Below are positions 1 through 9,145 of a stretch of 64,000 nucleotides of DNA, one piece after another. The stretch comes from Gammaproteobacteria bacterium (lineage in GTDB: Bacteria > Pseudomonadota > Gammaproteobacteria > HTCC5015): NCBI GenBank assembly GCA_028284675.1, contig JANQRI010000030.1, positions 48,460 to 112,459 of the forward strand, given 5' to 3'. Within the stretch, counting starts at the first letter, position 1; each line of letters starts with the position of its first letter. The notes under the pieces are model-generated. The model saw nothing but the letters and a program-made list of their open reading frames with translations. It made no database searches and was not told the DNA's origin. Made by a program: the position numbers and the translations under genes.

Positions 1-246
1 TGATTGGCTAAGTGTAATATTCGGGTAAGGGGTTGCACTGCCGTCTTGGTTGATTTCCACTATTCTATATTGTGGATCATAGAAAAAGTGATTGCTCATA
101 AATATACGCCCGTGTTTCGATACCGCGATATTGCCGGGCGGATTTTGCTTGTCCAGAGAGTACGCGATTTTATAATTTTCGGCAGATGAATTTAAGGAGC
201 CAAAGAATAAAAGTCCGCTCAATAAAAAAGATTTCCATAAATGCAT
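1..246 (-). CDS. Secreted yellow/MRJP-like protein, N-terminal part only
   Basis: The minus strand is open from an ATG at 246 to the window edge, giving 82 codons without a stop, so the gene continues to the left. The protein starts with a signal peptide (MHLWKSFLLSGLLFFGSLNSSA). After it comes NPPGNIAVSKHGRIFMSNH, then VEINQDGSATPYPN, the usual opening of bacterial proteins of the major royal jelly/yellow family (annotated as L-dopachrome tautomerase-related), a six-bladed beta-propeller fold. Members are exported and most have no proven substrate. Only the first blade is present here, so the family call rests on a short stretch. The plus-strand ORF over the same bases is its shadow. Confidence 0.7.
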   Translation of the reverse strand, partial: MHLWKSFLLSGLLFFGSLNSSAENYKIAYSLDKQNPPGNIAVSKHGRIFMSNHFFYDPQYRIVEINQDGSATPYPNITLSQS

Positions 247-413
247 GTAGCGCTTTCCTTTATCTTTAGTTGTCTGAAGTTAGCTATAAGTATACCAAAA
301 AGTAAAATTCACTATTAATATTTTGTGGGCAACTGCATAGAATAGCTCCTCCAGGAGCAAGTGATATGCTGATGAAAAGGTAAGAAGGTAAGTCGGAAAA
401 GAATTGATAGTGA

Positions 414-1427
414 TTAGGGCGATAAGGTTTTACTGGGCGTAAATGGTGCAAAAATCAGCCAGCCGAGTTGTTTTTTAATATCGGCGATTGCTTTTTCATA
501 GTATTCTGTTGTGTCTTTATCAGAAACAATAAGGTCACTGGTTGCCAGCTCCCACCAAAAATTCCAGTGGTTGTTTAACCCTAAGAAGCCGGAAATGTTT
601 TTTCCTTGTAAATAAAATGTGCCGCCATTACTGCCGGTAACATGCGGGGAGGTAGGGTATTCAAGTTTGCCGCTTAAGTTTTTGTCGGGTCCAACCATTG
701 TAAAAATGGGGTCTCTTGTACTGCCCAGATTAATGGTTTTCTGGGCTTGTTCCGGAAGTCCGGTTGCTGAATAATGCCCGTCCATAATAAGTCGGTTCAC
801 TACCTGTTGGGCACCGGGTGCTGAAAAACTTACAGCGAGTTCAGCGGGTATGGTTTGAGCAAGAAATCCCCCCAAGGAATGACCTATCACGACAGGGTTC
901 GGCAGCTTGTTTTGTTTGGCGAAATTTAATGTAAGCTTATACAGGTGCAATGCATCATAAACCTGTTTTGGTACGGAACCGTTCATAATCGACCAGTTGT
1001 TTTGCATGTCCTTCAGTGATTTTATATCACTGCCCTTAAATGCAATTAATAACTGACCATCGCGGTTAACCAAAACTTTGGCGGCAAAACCTGTTTGATC
1101 GTTTGTTTGTGCTTTTACCAGTGAGTCTAATCCTTTTGTATTAGAAAATAGTTTCACAGGAAGTTGGCCGGTATTGTTAATTACTGATTGCAGTTCATGG
1201 TAGTCCCGTATCGGAAATGTGTAGTCGCGGTTTATTGCTTGTGCAATTGCTGCGTAATCTGAGCGTTGCGTGTCAGACAGTAACCTGTTCAAGCGATCAT
1301 GCAGCGGATTTGTTTCTATGGTGGTCTGTATTATTTGAGCCATTTGTGTCTGGCTGCTTTGCAGTTGGGCAAGCGGCTCTGAAATGACCGGTGCATTGGG
1401 GTTTTGGCTGTCGCTGATATAGGGCAT
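414..1427 (-). CDS. Class 3-type lipase / alpha-beta hydrolase
   Basis: A 337-residue predicted serine hydrolase. The nucleophile elbow is clear in PVVIGHSLGGFLAQ (GxSxG). It is preceded by the LLIAFKGSD strand typical of class 3 lipases and Mbeg1-like hydrolases. Later Asp (TRDPIF) and His (SPHVTG or NNHWNFW) residues could complete the triad. No signal peptide or membrane segment is visible, so export, if any, would use another route. The frame is open upstream to a TTG at 1505, but the ATG at 1427 is preferred because the upstream extension has no lipase-like features. The substrate is unknown. It faces away from the cyclase at 1822 and stands alone. Confidence 0.7.
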   Translation of the reverse strand: MPYISDSQNPNAPVISEPLAQLQSSQTQMAQIIQTTIETNPLHDRLNRLLSDTQRSDYAAIAQAINRDYTFPIRDYHELQSVINNTGQLPVKLFSNTKGLDSLVKAQTNDQTGFAAKVLVNRDGQLLIAFKGSDIKSLKDMQNNWSIMNGSVPKQVYDALHLYKLTLNFAKQNKLPNPVVIGHSLGGFLAQTIPAELAVSFSAPGAQQVVNRLIMDGHYSATGLPEQAQKTINLGSTRDPIFTMVGPDKNLSGKLEYPTSPHVTGSNGGTFYLQGKNISGFLGLNNHWNFWWELATSDLIVSDKDTTEYYEKAIADIKKQLGWLIFAPFTPSKTLSP

Positions 1428-1821
1428 TTTTACGCTTCGATGCTTTGTTAAATGTTTAAAATAAGTGCACGGTACATATATGGAGCCTAAGCTTTTTAGT
1501 TGCAATGCTAAATAATTTGTTTGTTATTGACTATCCAACTTTCGGTGTATGGTTTTGTTATTTCAGGCAAAAAAAGCGCTAATTGTTATAACTTAAGTGA
1601 TAAAACCAGGGCAGCCTGAGGGTATTGTGTATTTTAGTGTCAGTTGCTTCAGCAGCTTATGTTTTATGATCTGCTTCCGGTTTTATGAGCGGAATTTTTT
1701 TATGATTGAATAAGCTATTTATATGTTTCTCAGCTGTTTATACCGGGACTCAATCTAATGCTGGGTATAGGAAAAACCTAAAATAGCGGTTAAACGCTGC
1801 TATTTATGGCCGATATTTGCT
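1428..1821. other. Divergent intergenic region, lipase / diguanylate cyclase
   Basis: About 394 bases with no convincing gene. They must carry the promoters of both flanking genes, but no strong sigma-70 pair was found. Two items stand out: ACTTTCGGTGTATG at 1538-1551, which recurs upstream of the pentapeptide genes near 60.3 kb, and an inverted repeat AATAGC/GCTATT at 1782-1787 and 1799-1804 just before the cyclase start. Confidence 0.5.
1538..1551 (-). promoter_or_regulatory. Recurring motif ACTTTCGGTGTATG
   Basis: This 14-base word, read as CATACACCGAAAGT toward the lipase, is identical to 60273-60286 upstream of the first pentapeptide gene in the same orientation relative to the gene. 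A one-mismatch copy lies at 61709-61722. It sits 111 bases before the lipase ATG. The core ACTTTCGGT also occurs at 17700-17708. Whether it binds a protein is unknown. Confidence 0.3.
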
Positions 1822-3711
1822 ATGGAGGGTCAGAGTGGAAAGCAGGGAAATATGAATAATCCGGCCATTGATGGTGCTGAGGAACTGTTGATCGTTATCT
1901 GTAAGCGATTGATTTGCTTGCTGATGGTCTATGTTTTCTCCGGAGTAGTTTATGCGCAGGCAGCATCGGGAGATGCATTGGTTTTGTCGAATGAATCTAA
2001 TAAGCATTCTGCGATTGGGTATATTTGGTATTTGGAAGATAAGCAGGGAAAGCTGGATATTCAGGATATATTGCAACCCCAGTTTCAGTGGAGGTTTAAG
2101 AACGTAGGTAATAAAGCACCTAATTTTGGTTTAACGAAATCTGCCTATTGGTTTCAATTGCAGGTGGTTAGCGGTGAGGACCGGCCCAAGACCTGGTGGC
2201 TTGAAATTCAGGATCCGCTTCTGGATATTGTTGATATTTATTATAAGGTCAATGGTGAGCTGACTGAGCATATCCAACTGGGCGATCATTACCCTTTCCA
2301 TGAACGGCCGGTACGTGTACGCAACCCTGTTTCGATTTTGTCGTTAAAACCCGGCGAACGAGTGGAGATAATTTTCAGGGTGAAAACTTATGGTGCGATG
2401 CATGCGCCCGTGTTTTTTTGGGAGCCGGAATCCTATCCAGTTGAAGCTTTAAATCTCCAAATGGAGTATGGAATTTATTATGGCATTATTGGGGCTTTAA
2501 TTCTCTATAATCTGATGCTGTTTTTTTCCATACGCGATGTAACCTATCTTTATTATTGTTTGTTTGTTCTCAGTTATTGTGTCTGGCAGTTTAGTTACAA
2601 TGGTCTGGGGTACGAGTTTTTATGGCCGAATCACGGGAAGTTAAATCTGCTCTCCGCGTTGTTAGGGAGTAATTTTTATACGTTTTTTATGCTGGTCTTT
2701 GTCAGGTCTTTTTTGCGTATTCCGGACTTATTTCCCTGTATGAATAAATTCATCATATGTGTGATGAGCTTTGGGATAATTCCATTAAGCGTATTTTTGT
2801 TTTTTGATCAAAGTATTGGTGTTCGAATTAATGTCTTTTATTTGGTGATGGCGCTTTGTGTTATTTCATTCGCGGGTGTTTATGCATACTATAAAAAGGT
2901 AGTTGAGGCACGTTATTTTCTGATTGCCTGGGGGGTTTTTATATTTGGCGTTTTAACATTTTGCATGATGTTTATCGGTTTGCTGCCGGCTAATTTTCTG
3001 ACAATACACGGCCAGCAAATTGGTTCTGCTTCAGAAGCGATATTATTATCGTTTGCACTGGCGCACCGGATGCGTTTGCTGACAAAGGAGAATGAACGTA
3101 TCCGGATGCAGGTTAAGCAAAATCTCGAAAACCGGGTCGTTCAGCGTACTGATGAGCTAAGTGTGGCGATGTCTGAGCTTAAACTTGCAAATGAAATGCT
3201 CAGAGAAAAGAGTTTTAACGATGGGTTAACGGGTGTTAGAAACCGCATGTATCTTGAAAGTGAATACGAGAAAGAATGGTTAAGGAGTCGCCGTGAACGC
3301 AGTGACCTGGCGGTATTGATGATTGACCTTGATCATTTTAAGCGGGTAAACGACGAACATGGTCATCTGTGCGGTGACCGTGCATTGTGTTTTGTCGCAG
3401 ATATTGTTCGAAAAGAAATCAGCAGGCCGGGGGATATTATTGCACGTTATGGTGGCGAAGAGTTCCTGGTGGTTTTGCCGGGAACCGGTAATGCGGGTGC
3501 CTATGCATTGGCTGAGAAAATCAGAGCAACACTGGAGAACACGGCTTTCACATACGACAATCAGGCAATACAGCTAACCGTGAGCATCGGTTATGCGGTA
3601 CAGACAGCTACAGAGTGTCTAGAGGATGCAAGCAGTTTGCTGGATGCGGCCGATCAGGCTTTGTATGCAGCAAAACATAACGGCCGTAATCAGGTGGCCG
3701 CAGTGGCCTGA
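1822..3711 (+). CDS. 7TM-DISM membrane diguanylate cyclase
   Basis: Makes cyclic di-GMP from two GTP. The order is: a signal or anchor segment (about residues 25-46), a periplasmic 7TMR-DISMED2-like sensor domain (about 65-200), seven hydrophobic helices of the 7TMR-DISM class (about 215-420), a helical linker (about 420-465) and a GGDEF domain to the end. The active site is RYGGEEF. An RPGD motif lies exactly five residues before it, the inhibitory I-site, so feedback inhibition is likely. The start is uncertain: ATG at 1822 or ATG at 1852, the latter preceded by CAGGGAAAT. Its stop codon directly abuts the stop codon of trxB on the other strand. The signal is unknown. Confidence 0.9.
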   Translation: MEGQSGKQGNMNNPAIDGAEELLIVICKRLICLLMVYVFSGVVYAQAASGDALVLSNESNKHSAIGYIWYLEDKQGKLDIQDILQPQFQWRFKNVGNKAPNFGLTKSAYWFQLQVVSGEDRPKTWWLEIQDPLLDIVDIYYKVNGELTEHIQLGDHYPFHERPVRVRNPVSILSLKPGERVEIIFRVKTYGAMHAPVFFWEPESYPVEALNLQMEYGIYYGIIGALILYNLMLFFSIRDVTYLYYCLFVLSYCVWQFSYNGLGYEFLWPNHGKLNLLSALLGSNFYTFFMLVFVRSFLRIPDLFPCMNKFIICVMSFGIIPLSVFLFFDQSIGVRINVFYLVMALCVISFAGVYAYYKKVVEARYFLIAWGVFIFGVLTFCMMFIGLLPANFLTIHGQQIGSASEAILLSFALAHRMRLLTKENERIRMQVKQNLENRVVQRTDELSVAMSELKLANEMLREKSFNDGLTGVRNRMYLESEYEKEWLRSRRERSDLAVLMIDLDHFKRVNDEHGHLCGDRALCFVADIVRKEISRPGDIIARYGGEEFLVVLPGTGNAGAYALAEKIRATLENTAFTYDNQAIQLTVSIGYAVQTATECLEDASSLLDAADQALYAAKHNGRNQVAAVA

Positions 3712-4677
3712 TCAGCTCTGCTGATCCAGCTCATCCAGATATTTTTCCGCATCCAGTGCGGCCATGCAGCCGCTACCGGCTGAAGTGATCGCCTGGCGAT
3801 ATACATGATCCATCACATCGCCGGCAGCGAACACGCCGGGAATACTGGTTGCGGTGGCATTACCGGCAAGGCCGGAATGTACCTTGATATACCCGTTTTC
3901 CATTTCCAGCTGGCCTTCAAACAACTGGGTGTTTGGGCTATGACCAATTGCGATAAAAACACCTTTAACATCCAGGTCTTTCTCACTATTGGCGCTGACA
4001 TCTTTGATGCGGATGCCGGTAACACCGCTATCATCACCGAGAACCTCATCCAACACATGATTCCACGCAATGTTCACATTGCCTGCAGTGCCGGTTTTTT
4101 CCATTAAACGATCCGCGAGAATTTTTTCTGAGCGGAACTTATCACGACGATGCACGACGGTGACGTTTGATGCAATATTGGATAAATACAGTGCCTCTTC
4201 GACTGCGGTATTGCCACCGCCGATGACCGCCACTGGTTGCTCCCGGTAAAAAAAGCCGTCGCAGGTTGCACAGGCGGAAACCCCTTTGCCTTTGAATGCT
4301 TCCTCAGAGTCCAGACCGAGGTATTTGGCGCTGGCACCGGTCGCGATAATCAGTGCGTCCGCGGTATAAGTACCGGAGTCACCGATCAATTTGAACGGCC
4401 GTTGTTGCAGGTCAGCAGTATGGATATGATCGAAAATAACTTCGGTGTTGAAGCGCTCCGCATGCTGGCGCATACGTTCCATTAAATCGGGGCCTTGCAG
4501 GCCTTCAACATCACCCGGCCAGTTGTCCACGTCAGTTGTTGTTGTCAGTTGCCCACCGGCCTGCAGGCCGGTGATCAAGACAGGCTTAAGGTTAGCGCGC
4601 GCAGCATAAACGGCGGCGGTATATCCGGCAGGACCGGAACCTAGAATCAGCAGGCGGTTGTGTTTGGTATCGCTCAA
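3712..4677 (-). CDS. trxB: Thioredoxin reductase
   Basis: NADPH-dependent flavoprotein that reduces thioredoxin in the cytoplasm. At 321 residues it is full length. The FAD-binding motif GSGPAGYTAA is at the N-terminus. The redox-active disulfide is CATCD (C136 and C139), followed by the NADPH-binding GGGNTAVEEA and the C-terminal FAD motif GVFAAGDV. It sits beside ftsK and lolA, a common gammaproteobacterial arrangement, but is divergent from ald, 92 bases away. By supplying electrons to thioredoxin it indirectly feeds DsbD-type proteins such as the one at 27.5-29.6 kb. Function is near certain. Confidence 0.98.
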   Translation of the reverse strand: MSDTKHNRLLILGSGPAGYTAAVYAARANLKPVLITGLQAGGQLTTTTDVDNWPGDVEGLQGPDLMERMRQHAERFNTEVIFDHIHTADLQQRPFKLIGDSGTYTADALIIATGASAKYLGLDSEEAFKGKGVSACATCDGFFYREQPVAVIGGGNTAVEEALYLSNIASNVTVVHRRDKFRSEKILADRLMEKTGTAGNVNIAWNHVLDEVLGDDSGVTGIRIKDVSANSEKDLDVKGVFIAIGHSPNTQLFEGQLEMENGYIKVHSGLAGNATATSIPGVFAAGDVMDHVYRQAITSAGSGCMAALDAEKYLDELDQQS

Positions 4678-4769
4678 AATTGTGGCTCCATTTAGCTGGC
4701 GGACTTATATGAGTTCGGCGTTATAATGCGGGCAGTATGATACGTAATCACTGACCAGCGGTAAACTCT

Positions 4770-5840
4770 ATGACTATGGATATAGGCATTCCGAAAGAAA
4801 TCAAGGACCACGAAGGCCGCGTTGCGTTATTACCTGATGCATGTGAGCAGCTGATTAATGCCGGGCACCGGGTTTTTATACAGGCCGGCGCCGGTCAGTT
4901 GAGCGGTTACCCGGATGAAGACTACCTGCGTGTAGGTGTCGTGGTTATTCCGGATGCTGCCGGCTTATATGCGGCTGCAAAACTGGTTGTAAAAGTTAAG
5001 GAGCCGGTGCCGGATGAGTTCCAATATTTACGTGCAGACCATACGTTGTTCTGTTACCTGCATTTGGCTGCTGAGCCTGAATTAACCGCATTTTTGTGTG
5101 AATGTGGTTTAACCGCAGTAGCATTTGAGACCGTTGTCACTGACCAGGAGCAGTTGCCTCTGCTGGCGCCGATGAGTGCGATTGCGGGGCGTGTCGCGGT
5201 ACAGGTTGGTACGCACTTGTTACATCTACCGAGCGGTGGTCACGGTGTGCTGCTCGGAGGGATTGGCACTACAGAGCCCGGGCGGGTCGTGATATTGGGT
5301 GCCGGTGTCGCCGGCAGCCATGCGGCCACTCTGGCGGCTGCTATCGGTGCGGATGTTACGGTGTTTGACAAGTTGCCTGAGCGTTTACAGGTTATTTCCG
5401 GGAATGCGCCGAATATTCGGGGTGAGCTTTCCGAGCCGGATGCGGTTGCCGCATCGGTTGCAGAGGCTGATCTTGTCGTTGGGGCTGTGCTGATACCCGG
5501 GGCAAGGGCACCAAAGGTGGTTACAGCGGAGATGGTTAAAGCAATGAGGGCAGGTAGTGTGATTGCCGATGTATCGGTGGATCAGGGCGGATGCATTGAA
5601 ACGACACGGCCCACCTCGTACCGCGCGCCCACTTATACCGTGGACGAAGTGATTCATTTTACAGTAACGAATATGCCCGGCGCGGTGCCGCGTACCGCCT
5701 CTCAGGCTTTGTCGCTGGCGGTTTGCCCTTATGTGCTGAGGCTTGCCGGCCCTGAAGGTATTACCGGTGATTCGGCATTGAGTCGCGGTATTAATATCAG
5801 CAATGGTACAATCGTCCATCCTGCACTACGCCCGGATTAA
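4770..5840 (+). CDS. ald: Alanine dehydrogenase
   Basis: Reversible NAD-dependent oxidative deamination of L-alanine to pyruvate and ammonium. Recognised by the start DIGIPKEIKDHEGRVAL, the substrate-binding region VKVKEP with FCYLHLAAE (the catalytic Lys and His of the family), the Rossmann motif ILGAGVAGSHAA, and the signature TNMPGAVPRTAS. At 356 residues it is slightly shorter than the usual 370. A second in-frame ATG lies two codons inside (4776) and could be the real start. A perfect TATAAT hexamer lies at 4722-4727 upstream but lacks a clear -35 partner. The gene is single, between trxB (divergent) and ftsK. Confidence 0.96.
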   Translation: MTMDIGIPKEIKDHEGRVALLPDACEQLINAGHRVFIQAGAGQLSGYPDEDYLRVGVVVIPDAAGLYAAAKLVVKVKEPVPDEFQYLRADHTLFCYLHLAAEPELTAFLCECGLTAVAFETVVTDQEQLPLLAPMSAIAGRVAVQVGTHLLHLPSGGHGVLLGGIGTTEPGRVVILGAGVAGSHAATLAAAIGADVTVFDKLPERLQVISGNAPNIRGELSEPDAVAASVAEADLVVGAVLIPGARAPKVVTAEMVKAMRAGSVIADVSVDQGGCIETTRPTSYRAPTYTVDEVIHFTVTNMPGAVPRTASQALSLAVCPYVLRLAGPEGITGDSALSRGINISNGTIVHPALRPD

Positions 5841-6068
5841 TCGAGTGATTCACGGAATTATCCGGCTTTTTCTAATACAAAGTGTTCTTTAGGGCCGTCA
5901 GCGATTCGCAGGGAGTGTTGAAAGCCGTGGTTTGCTTTCAGCAGCGTTTGGGTTGAGGGTATTAAGGCACAAATGTGATGGGTTTTTTTGTACATTTCCA
6001 TCTTTTTTTGTATTAATATAATAAATATCAGTTATTTATAAGGCTTTTATGAAAAATTTATTAGGTTT

Positions 6069-8402
6069 TTGGCGGGCTGGACATTGAAACAGGCAAAACG
6101 AAAAACAGACGCAGCACCGATCCCTGGTCAGGTAATGAACGCGATGCGCGAAGCGATGATGTTTTTGCTGGTCGCAGTTGCCTGCTACTTTCTATTGGCG
6201 CTGTTTAGCTATGATCCGCAGGATCCGGGTTGGTCTCAGACAGGCGAAAATGCTCAGGTCAGTAATTTTGCCGGTGCGTTTGGGGCATGGTTTGCAGATG
6301 TCATGCTATACCTGTTTGGTTTTGCAGCTTATTTATTTCCGGTCATGATCGCACTGAGCGGGTGGCTGCTGGTTCGCCGCGACGATGATAGTAAAGAATT
6401 CAGTATTCACCAGCTGGGTCTGCGAGCTGCCGGCTTTATGTTTTTGCTTATCTCAGGTTGTGGTCTGGGTTCTTTTATTGCGGTTCCGGAATCGGCATTA
6501 CCTCAACCGGATAATGGAGCAGGCGGTATATTGGGTGTATTGGTCGGCCTTCAGGGACTGACTTCAGTTTTTGGGGAAATCGGTGCCAAACTATTATTGC
6601 TGGCAATTTTTCTGACCAGTATCTCGCTGTTTACCGGTGTTTCCTGGTTTGCGGTAATGGATTTTACCGGTCGGCAAACTCTGGCGTTAATCAGTTGGTT
6701 GCGATACCGAGTGGCTTATATGATCGAAGAGCATAAGGCTCGTCGTGCAAAAGTTGAACGTGAGGCGGTGCAGATCGAAGTCATCGAGAAAAAGAAAGCG
6801 GTGAAACGGGAGCCGCCCCGTATTGAACCGATTTTCAAAAGCTCTGAACCGAGTAAACGCGAATTTCAGGAGCGTCAAATTGTATTGTTTGAGCCTCCGC
6901 CGGAAACTGAGTTACCGCCTCTGAAGTTGCTGGACAGCGCCAAACCGAAAGTCGGTGGTTATTCAAACGAAGCATTGGAAGCAATGTCACGCTTGGTTGA
7001 GCATAAACTGCAGGATTTCGGTATTTCTGCCCAGGTGGTTGAAGTACACCCCGGGCCGGTGATTACCCGTTTCGAAGTACAGCCGGCACCGGGTGTGAAA
7101 GTCAGCCAGATCAGCAACCTCTCCAAGGACCTGGCACGTTCTCTGTCAGTGATCAGTGTCCGGGTCGTTGAAGTGATTCCCGGCAAGTCCACCGTTGGTC
7201 TGGAAATACCCAATGAGCAGCGTGAGTTGGTTACTTTGCGCGAAGTATTAAAGTCCGATGATTATGAGGGCGCGAATTCGCCGCTGGTGCTGGCCTTAGG
7301 CAGAGATATCAGCGGTAAGCCGGTGGTTGCGGATCTGGCAAGAATGCCGCATTTGCTGGTGGCCGGTACGACCGGTTCCGGTAAATCGGTTGCGATTAAC
7401 GCAATGTTGCTAAGCCTGCTCTATAAAGCAACTGCGCAACATGTGCGTATGATTTTGATTGACCCTAAAATGCTCGAGTTAAATGTATACGAAGGTATAC
7501 CGCAGTTATTGACACCTGTAGTGACTGATATGAAAGAAGCGGCAAATGCATTACGTTGGTGTGTGGGTGAAATGGAGCGCCGCTATAAGTTAATGGCAGC
7601 ATTGGGCGTGCGTAATGTTGCCGGTTATAACAAAAAAATCAAAGAGGCTGAAAAGCGTGGTACTCCTATTGTTGACCCGCTTTACAACCCGGCTGAAGCA
7701 TTTGATCCGGATGAAAAGCCGCCGGTGTTGAACCATATGCCGTTTATTGTTGTCATTATCGATGAGTTTGCCGACATGATGATGATTGTCGGTAAAAAAG
7801 TGGAAGAACTGATTACGCGGCTGGCACAAAAGGCAAGGGCGGCCGGTATTCATTTGATTTTGGCTACGCAGCGTCCATCAGTGGATGTGATTACCGGTTT
7901 AATCAAAGCGAATATCCCGACACGGATTGCATTTCAGGTATCTTCAAAAGTTGATTCGCGCACGATTCTGGATCAAATGGGGGCCGAGCAGTTATTAGGT
8001 CATGGAGATATGTTGTTTCTACCGCCAGGCACCAGCCTGCCGGTGCGCGTACACGGTGCTTTTGTTGACGATCATGAGGTGCATAAAGTCGTTGACCACC
8101 TGAAGAAAAACAGTGCTCCCGAATATATTGATGAAATTTTGCAAGAGTCTACGGAGCCTTTACCCGGAATTCCAAGTGACCGGGCCCGGGCAAAAGGTGA
8201 TGAAGGTGATGAGCTCTATGATGAGGCAGTCGCTATTGTGTTGGAAACACGCAAAGCATCGATATCGTATGTGCAACGTCGATTGAAAATCGGTTATAAC
8301 CGGGCCGCACGTATGCTGGAGGAAATGGAAAGTGCGGGTATTGTCAGCACTCTGCAAAACAATGGCAGCCGTGAAGTACTCGCTCCCGGGCCACCGAAGT
8401 GA
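6069..8402 (+). CDS. ftsK: DNA translocase FtsK
   Basis: Septal DNA pump that clears chromosome dimers and coordinates division with XerCD recombination at dif. At 777 residues it has N-terminal transmembrane helices (about residues 30-210), a short linker, the RecA-like motor with Walker A (AGTTGSGKSVAINAM, near 435) and Walker B (VVIIDEFADMMM, near 560), and the C-terminal gamma winged helix that reads KOPS sites (SYVQRRLKIGYNRAARMLEE). The start is unsettled: TTG at 6069 or 6084, or ATG at 6135. No ribosome binding site decides it. A 12-codon reading frame from ATG 6049 with an AAGG upstream overlaps the start in another frame. lolA follows 35 bases downstream. Confidence 0.96.
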   Translation: MAGWTLKQAKRKTDAAPIPGQVMNAMREAMMFLLVAVACYFLLALFSYDPQDPGWSQTGENAQVSNFAGAFGAWFADVMLYLFGFAAYLFPVMIALSGWLLVRRDDDSKEFSIHQLGLRAAGFMFLLISGCGLGSFIAVPESALPQPDNGAGGILGVLVGLQGLTSVFGEIGAKLLLLAIFLTSISLFTGVSWFAVMDFTGRQTLALISWLRYRVAYMIEEHKARRAKVEREAVQIEVIEKKKAVKREPPRIEPIFKSSEPSKREFQERQIVLFEPPPETELPPLKLLDSAKPKVGGYSNEALEAMSRLVEHKLQDFGISAQVVEVHPGPVITRFEVQPAPGVKVSQISNLSKDLARSLSVISVRVVEVIPGKSTVGLEIPNEQRELVTLREVLKSDDYEGANSPLVLALGRDISGKPVVADLARMPHLLVAGTTGSGKSVAINAMLLSLLYKATAQHVRMILIDPKMLELNVYEGIPQLLTPVVTDMKEAANALRWCVGEMERRYKLMAALGVRNVAGYNKKIKEAEKRGTPIVDPLYNPAEAFDPDEKPPVLNHMPFIVVIIDEFADMMMIVGKKVEELITRLAQKARAAGIHLILATQRPSVDVITGLIKANIPTRIAFQVSSKVDSRTILDQMGAEQLLGHGDMLFLPPGTSLPVRVHGAFVDDHEVHKVVDHLKKNSAPEYIDEILQESTEPLPGIPSDRARAKGDEGDELYDEAVAIVLETRKASISYVQRRLKIGYNRAARMLEEMESAGIVSTLQNNGSREVLAPGPPK

Positions 8403-8437
8403 TCGTGGTTAACCATAAGTTGAAGAGCACAATATAA

Positions 8438-9145
8438 ATGAATAAAGAAAAAAAATACGGCAGTGAATTCCATTGGCGCCAAATTATATTGGGCGCAATG
8501 CTATGTTTGGTTTCTGCATTATTACCAGTTTCTTTTGCTTATGCGGGGGAAGGGCTTGATCGGCTTAAGCGCTTTACGGCAAACCTAAACTCGATGAAAG
8601 CCGATTTTACGCAAACTTTATTTGACGACAAAATGCGCCAGGTAGAGGTTGCGAGTGGATTTTTTTTATTACAAAAGCCCGGTAAATTTCGTTGGGACTA
8701 TAGGGTTCCTTATCAACAGCTGATTGTTGCCAACGGAGAAAAGCTTTGGCTGTATGATAATGACCTTGAACAGGTTACGGTTAAGCCATTGGAAGAAGCG
8801 TTGGGGGCGGCGCCAATAACACTGCTGACCGGGAGTGATGATTTGGAAAAACAATTTAAGATAATAGAGCTGGGTAATATTGATGGCAGGGAGTTTTTGC
8901 AACTTGAGCTTAAAGTTAAAGATACTGATTATGGGTTTATGTTGCTCGCTATGGGAAAGAAAGGCCTGGAAGTTATGGAGTTGAAAGACAAGTTAGGACA
9001 AGTAACCCGTATCGAGTTTCAGAATATTGTGCTTAACGCAAAAGTAAGCAGTGATAAATTTGAATTTAAAGTGCCGGAAGGGGTTGATGTGATTGGGGAA
9101 GCTGCTCCCTCAGCCAATGGCATTTCTGCGGTTCAAACTCAATAA
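8438..9145 (+). CDS. lolA: Outer membrane lipoprotein carrier protein LolA
   Basis: Periplasmic chaperone that takes lipoproteins from LolCDE to LolB. At 235 residues it has a signal peptide (hydrophobic core GAMLCLVSALLPVSFAYA) and the LolA start LDRLKRFTANLNSMKADFTQ. KPGKFRWDY and KLWLYDNDLEQVTV are characteristic family blocks. It follows ftsK by 35 bases, the standard gammaproteobacterial order, and is probably cotranscribed with it. The usual next gene, rarA, is absent, and a signalling gene follows instead. Confidence 0.96.
   Translation: MNKEKKYGSEFHWRQIILGAMLCLVSALLPVSFAYAGEGLDRLKRFTANLNSMKADFTQTLFDDKMRQVEVASGFFLLQKPGKFRWDYRVPYQQLIVANGEKLWLYDNDLEQVTVKPLEEALGAAPITLLTGSDDLEKQFKIIELGNIDGREFLQLELKVKDTDYGFMLLAMGKKGLEVMELKDKLGQVTRIEFQNIVLNAKVSSDKFEFKVPEGVDVIGEAAPSANGISAVQTQ

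Noticed and set aside
4..189. Plus-strand 61-residue frame at the left edge
   Set aside because: It is the shadow of the secreted propeller gene on the minus strand, which has a signal peptide and family motifs.
1804..2076. Minus-strand 90-residue frame inside the membrane cyclase gene
   Set aside because: Antisense to a gene with clear domains; no ribosome binding site or similarity.
5853..5870. Terminator after ald (CGGA/TCCG with T run)
   Set aside because: The stem has only four base pairs; too weak to call.
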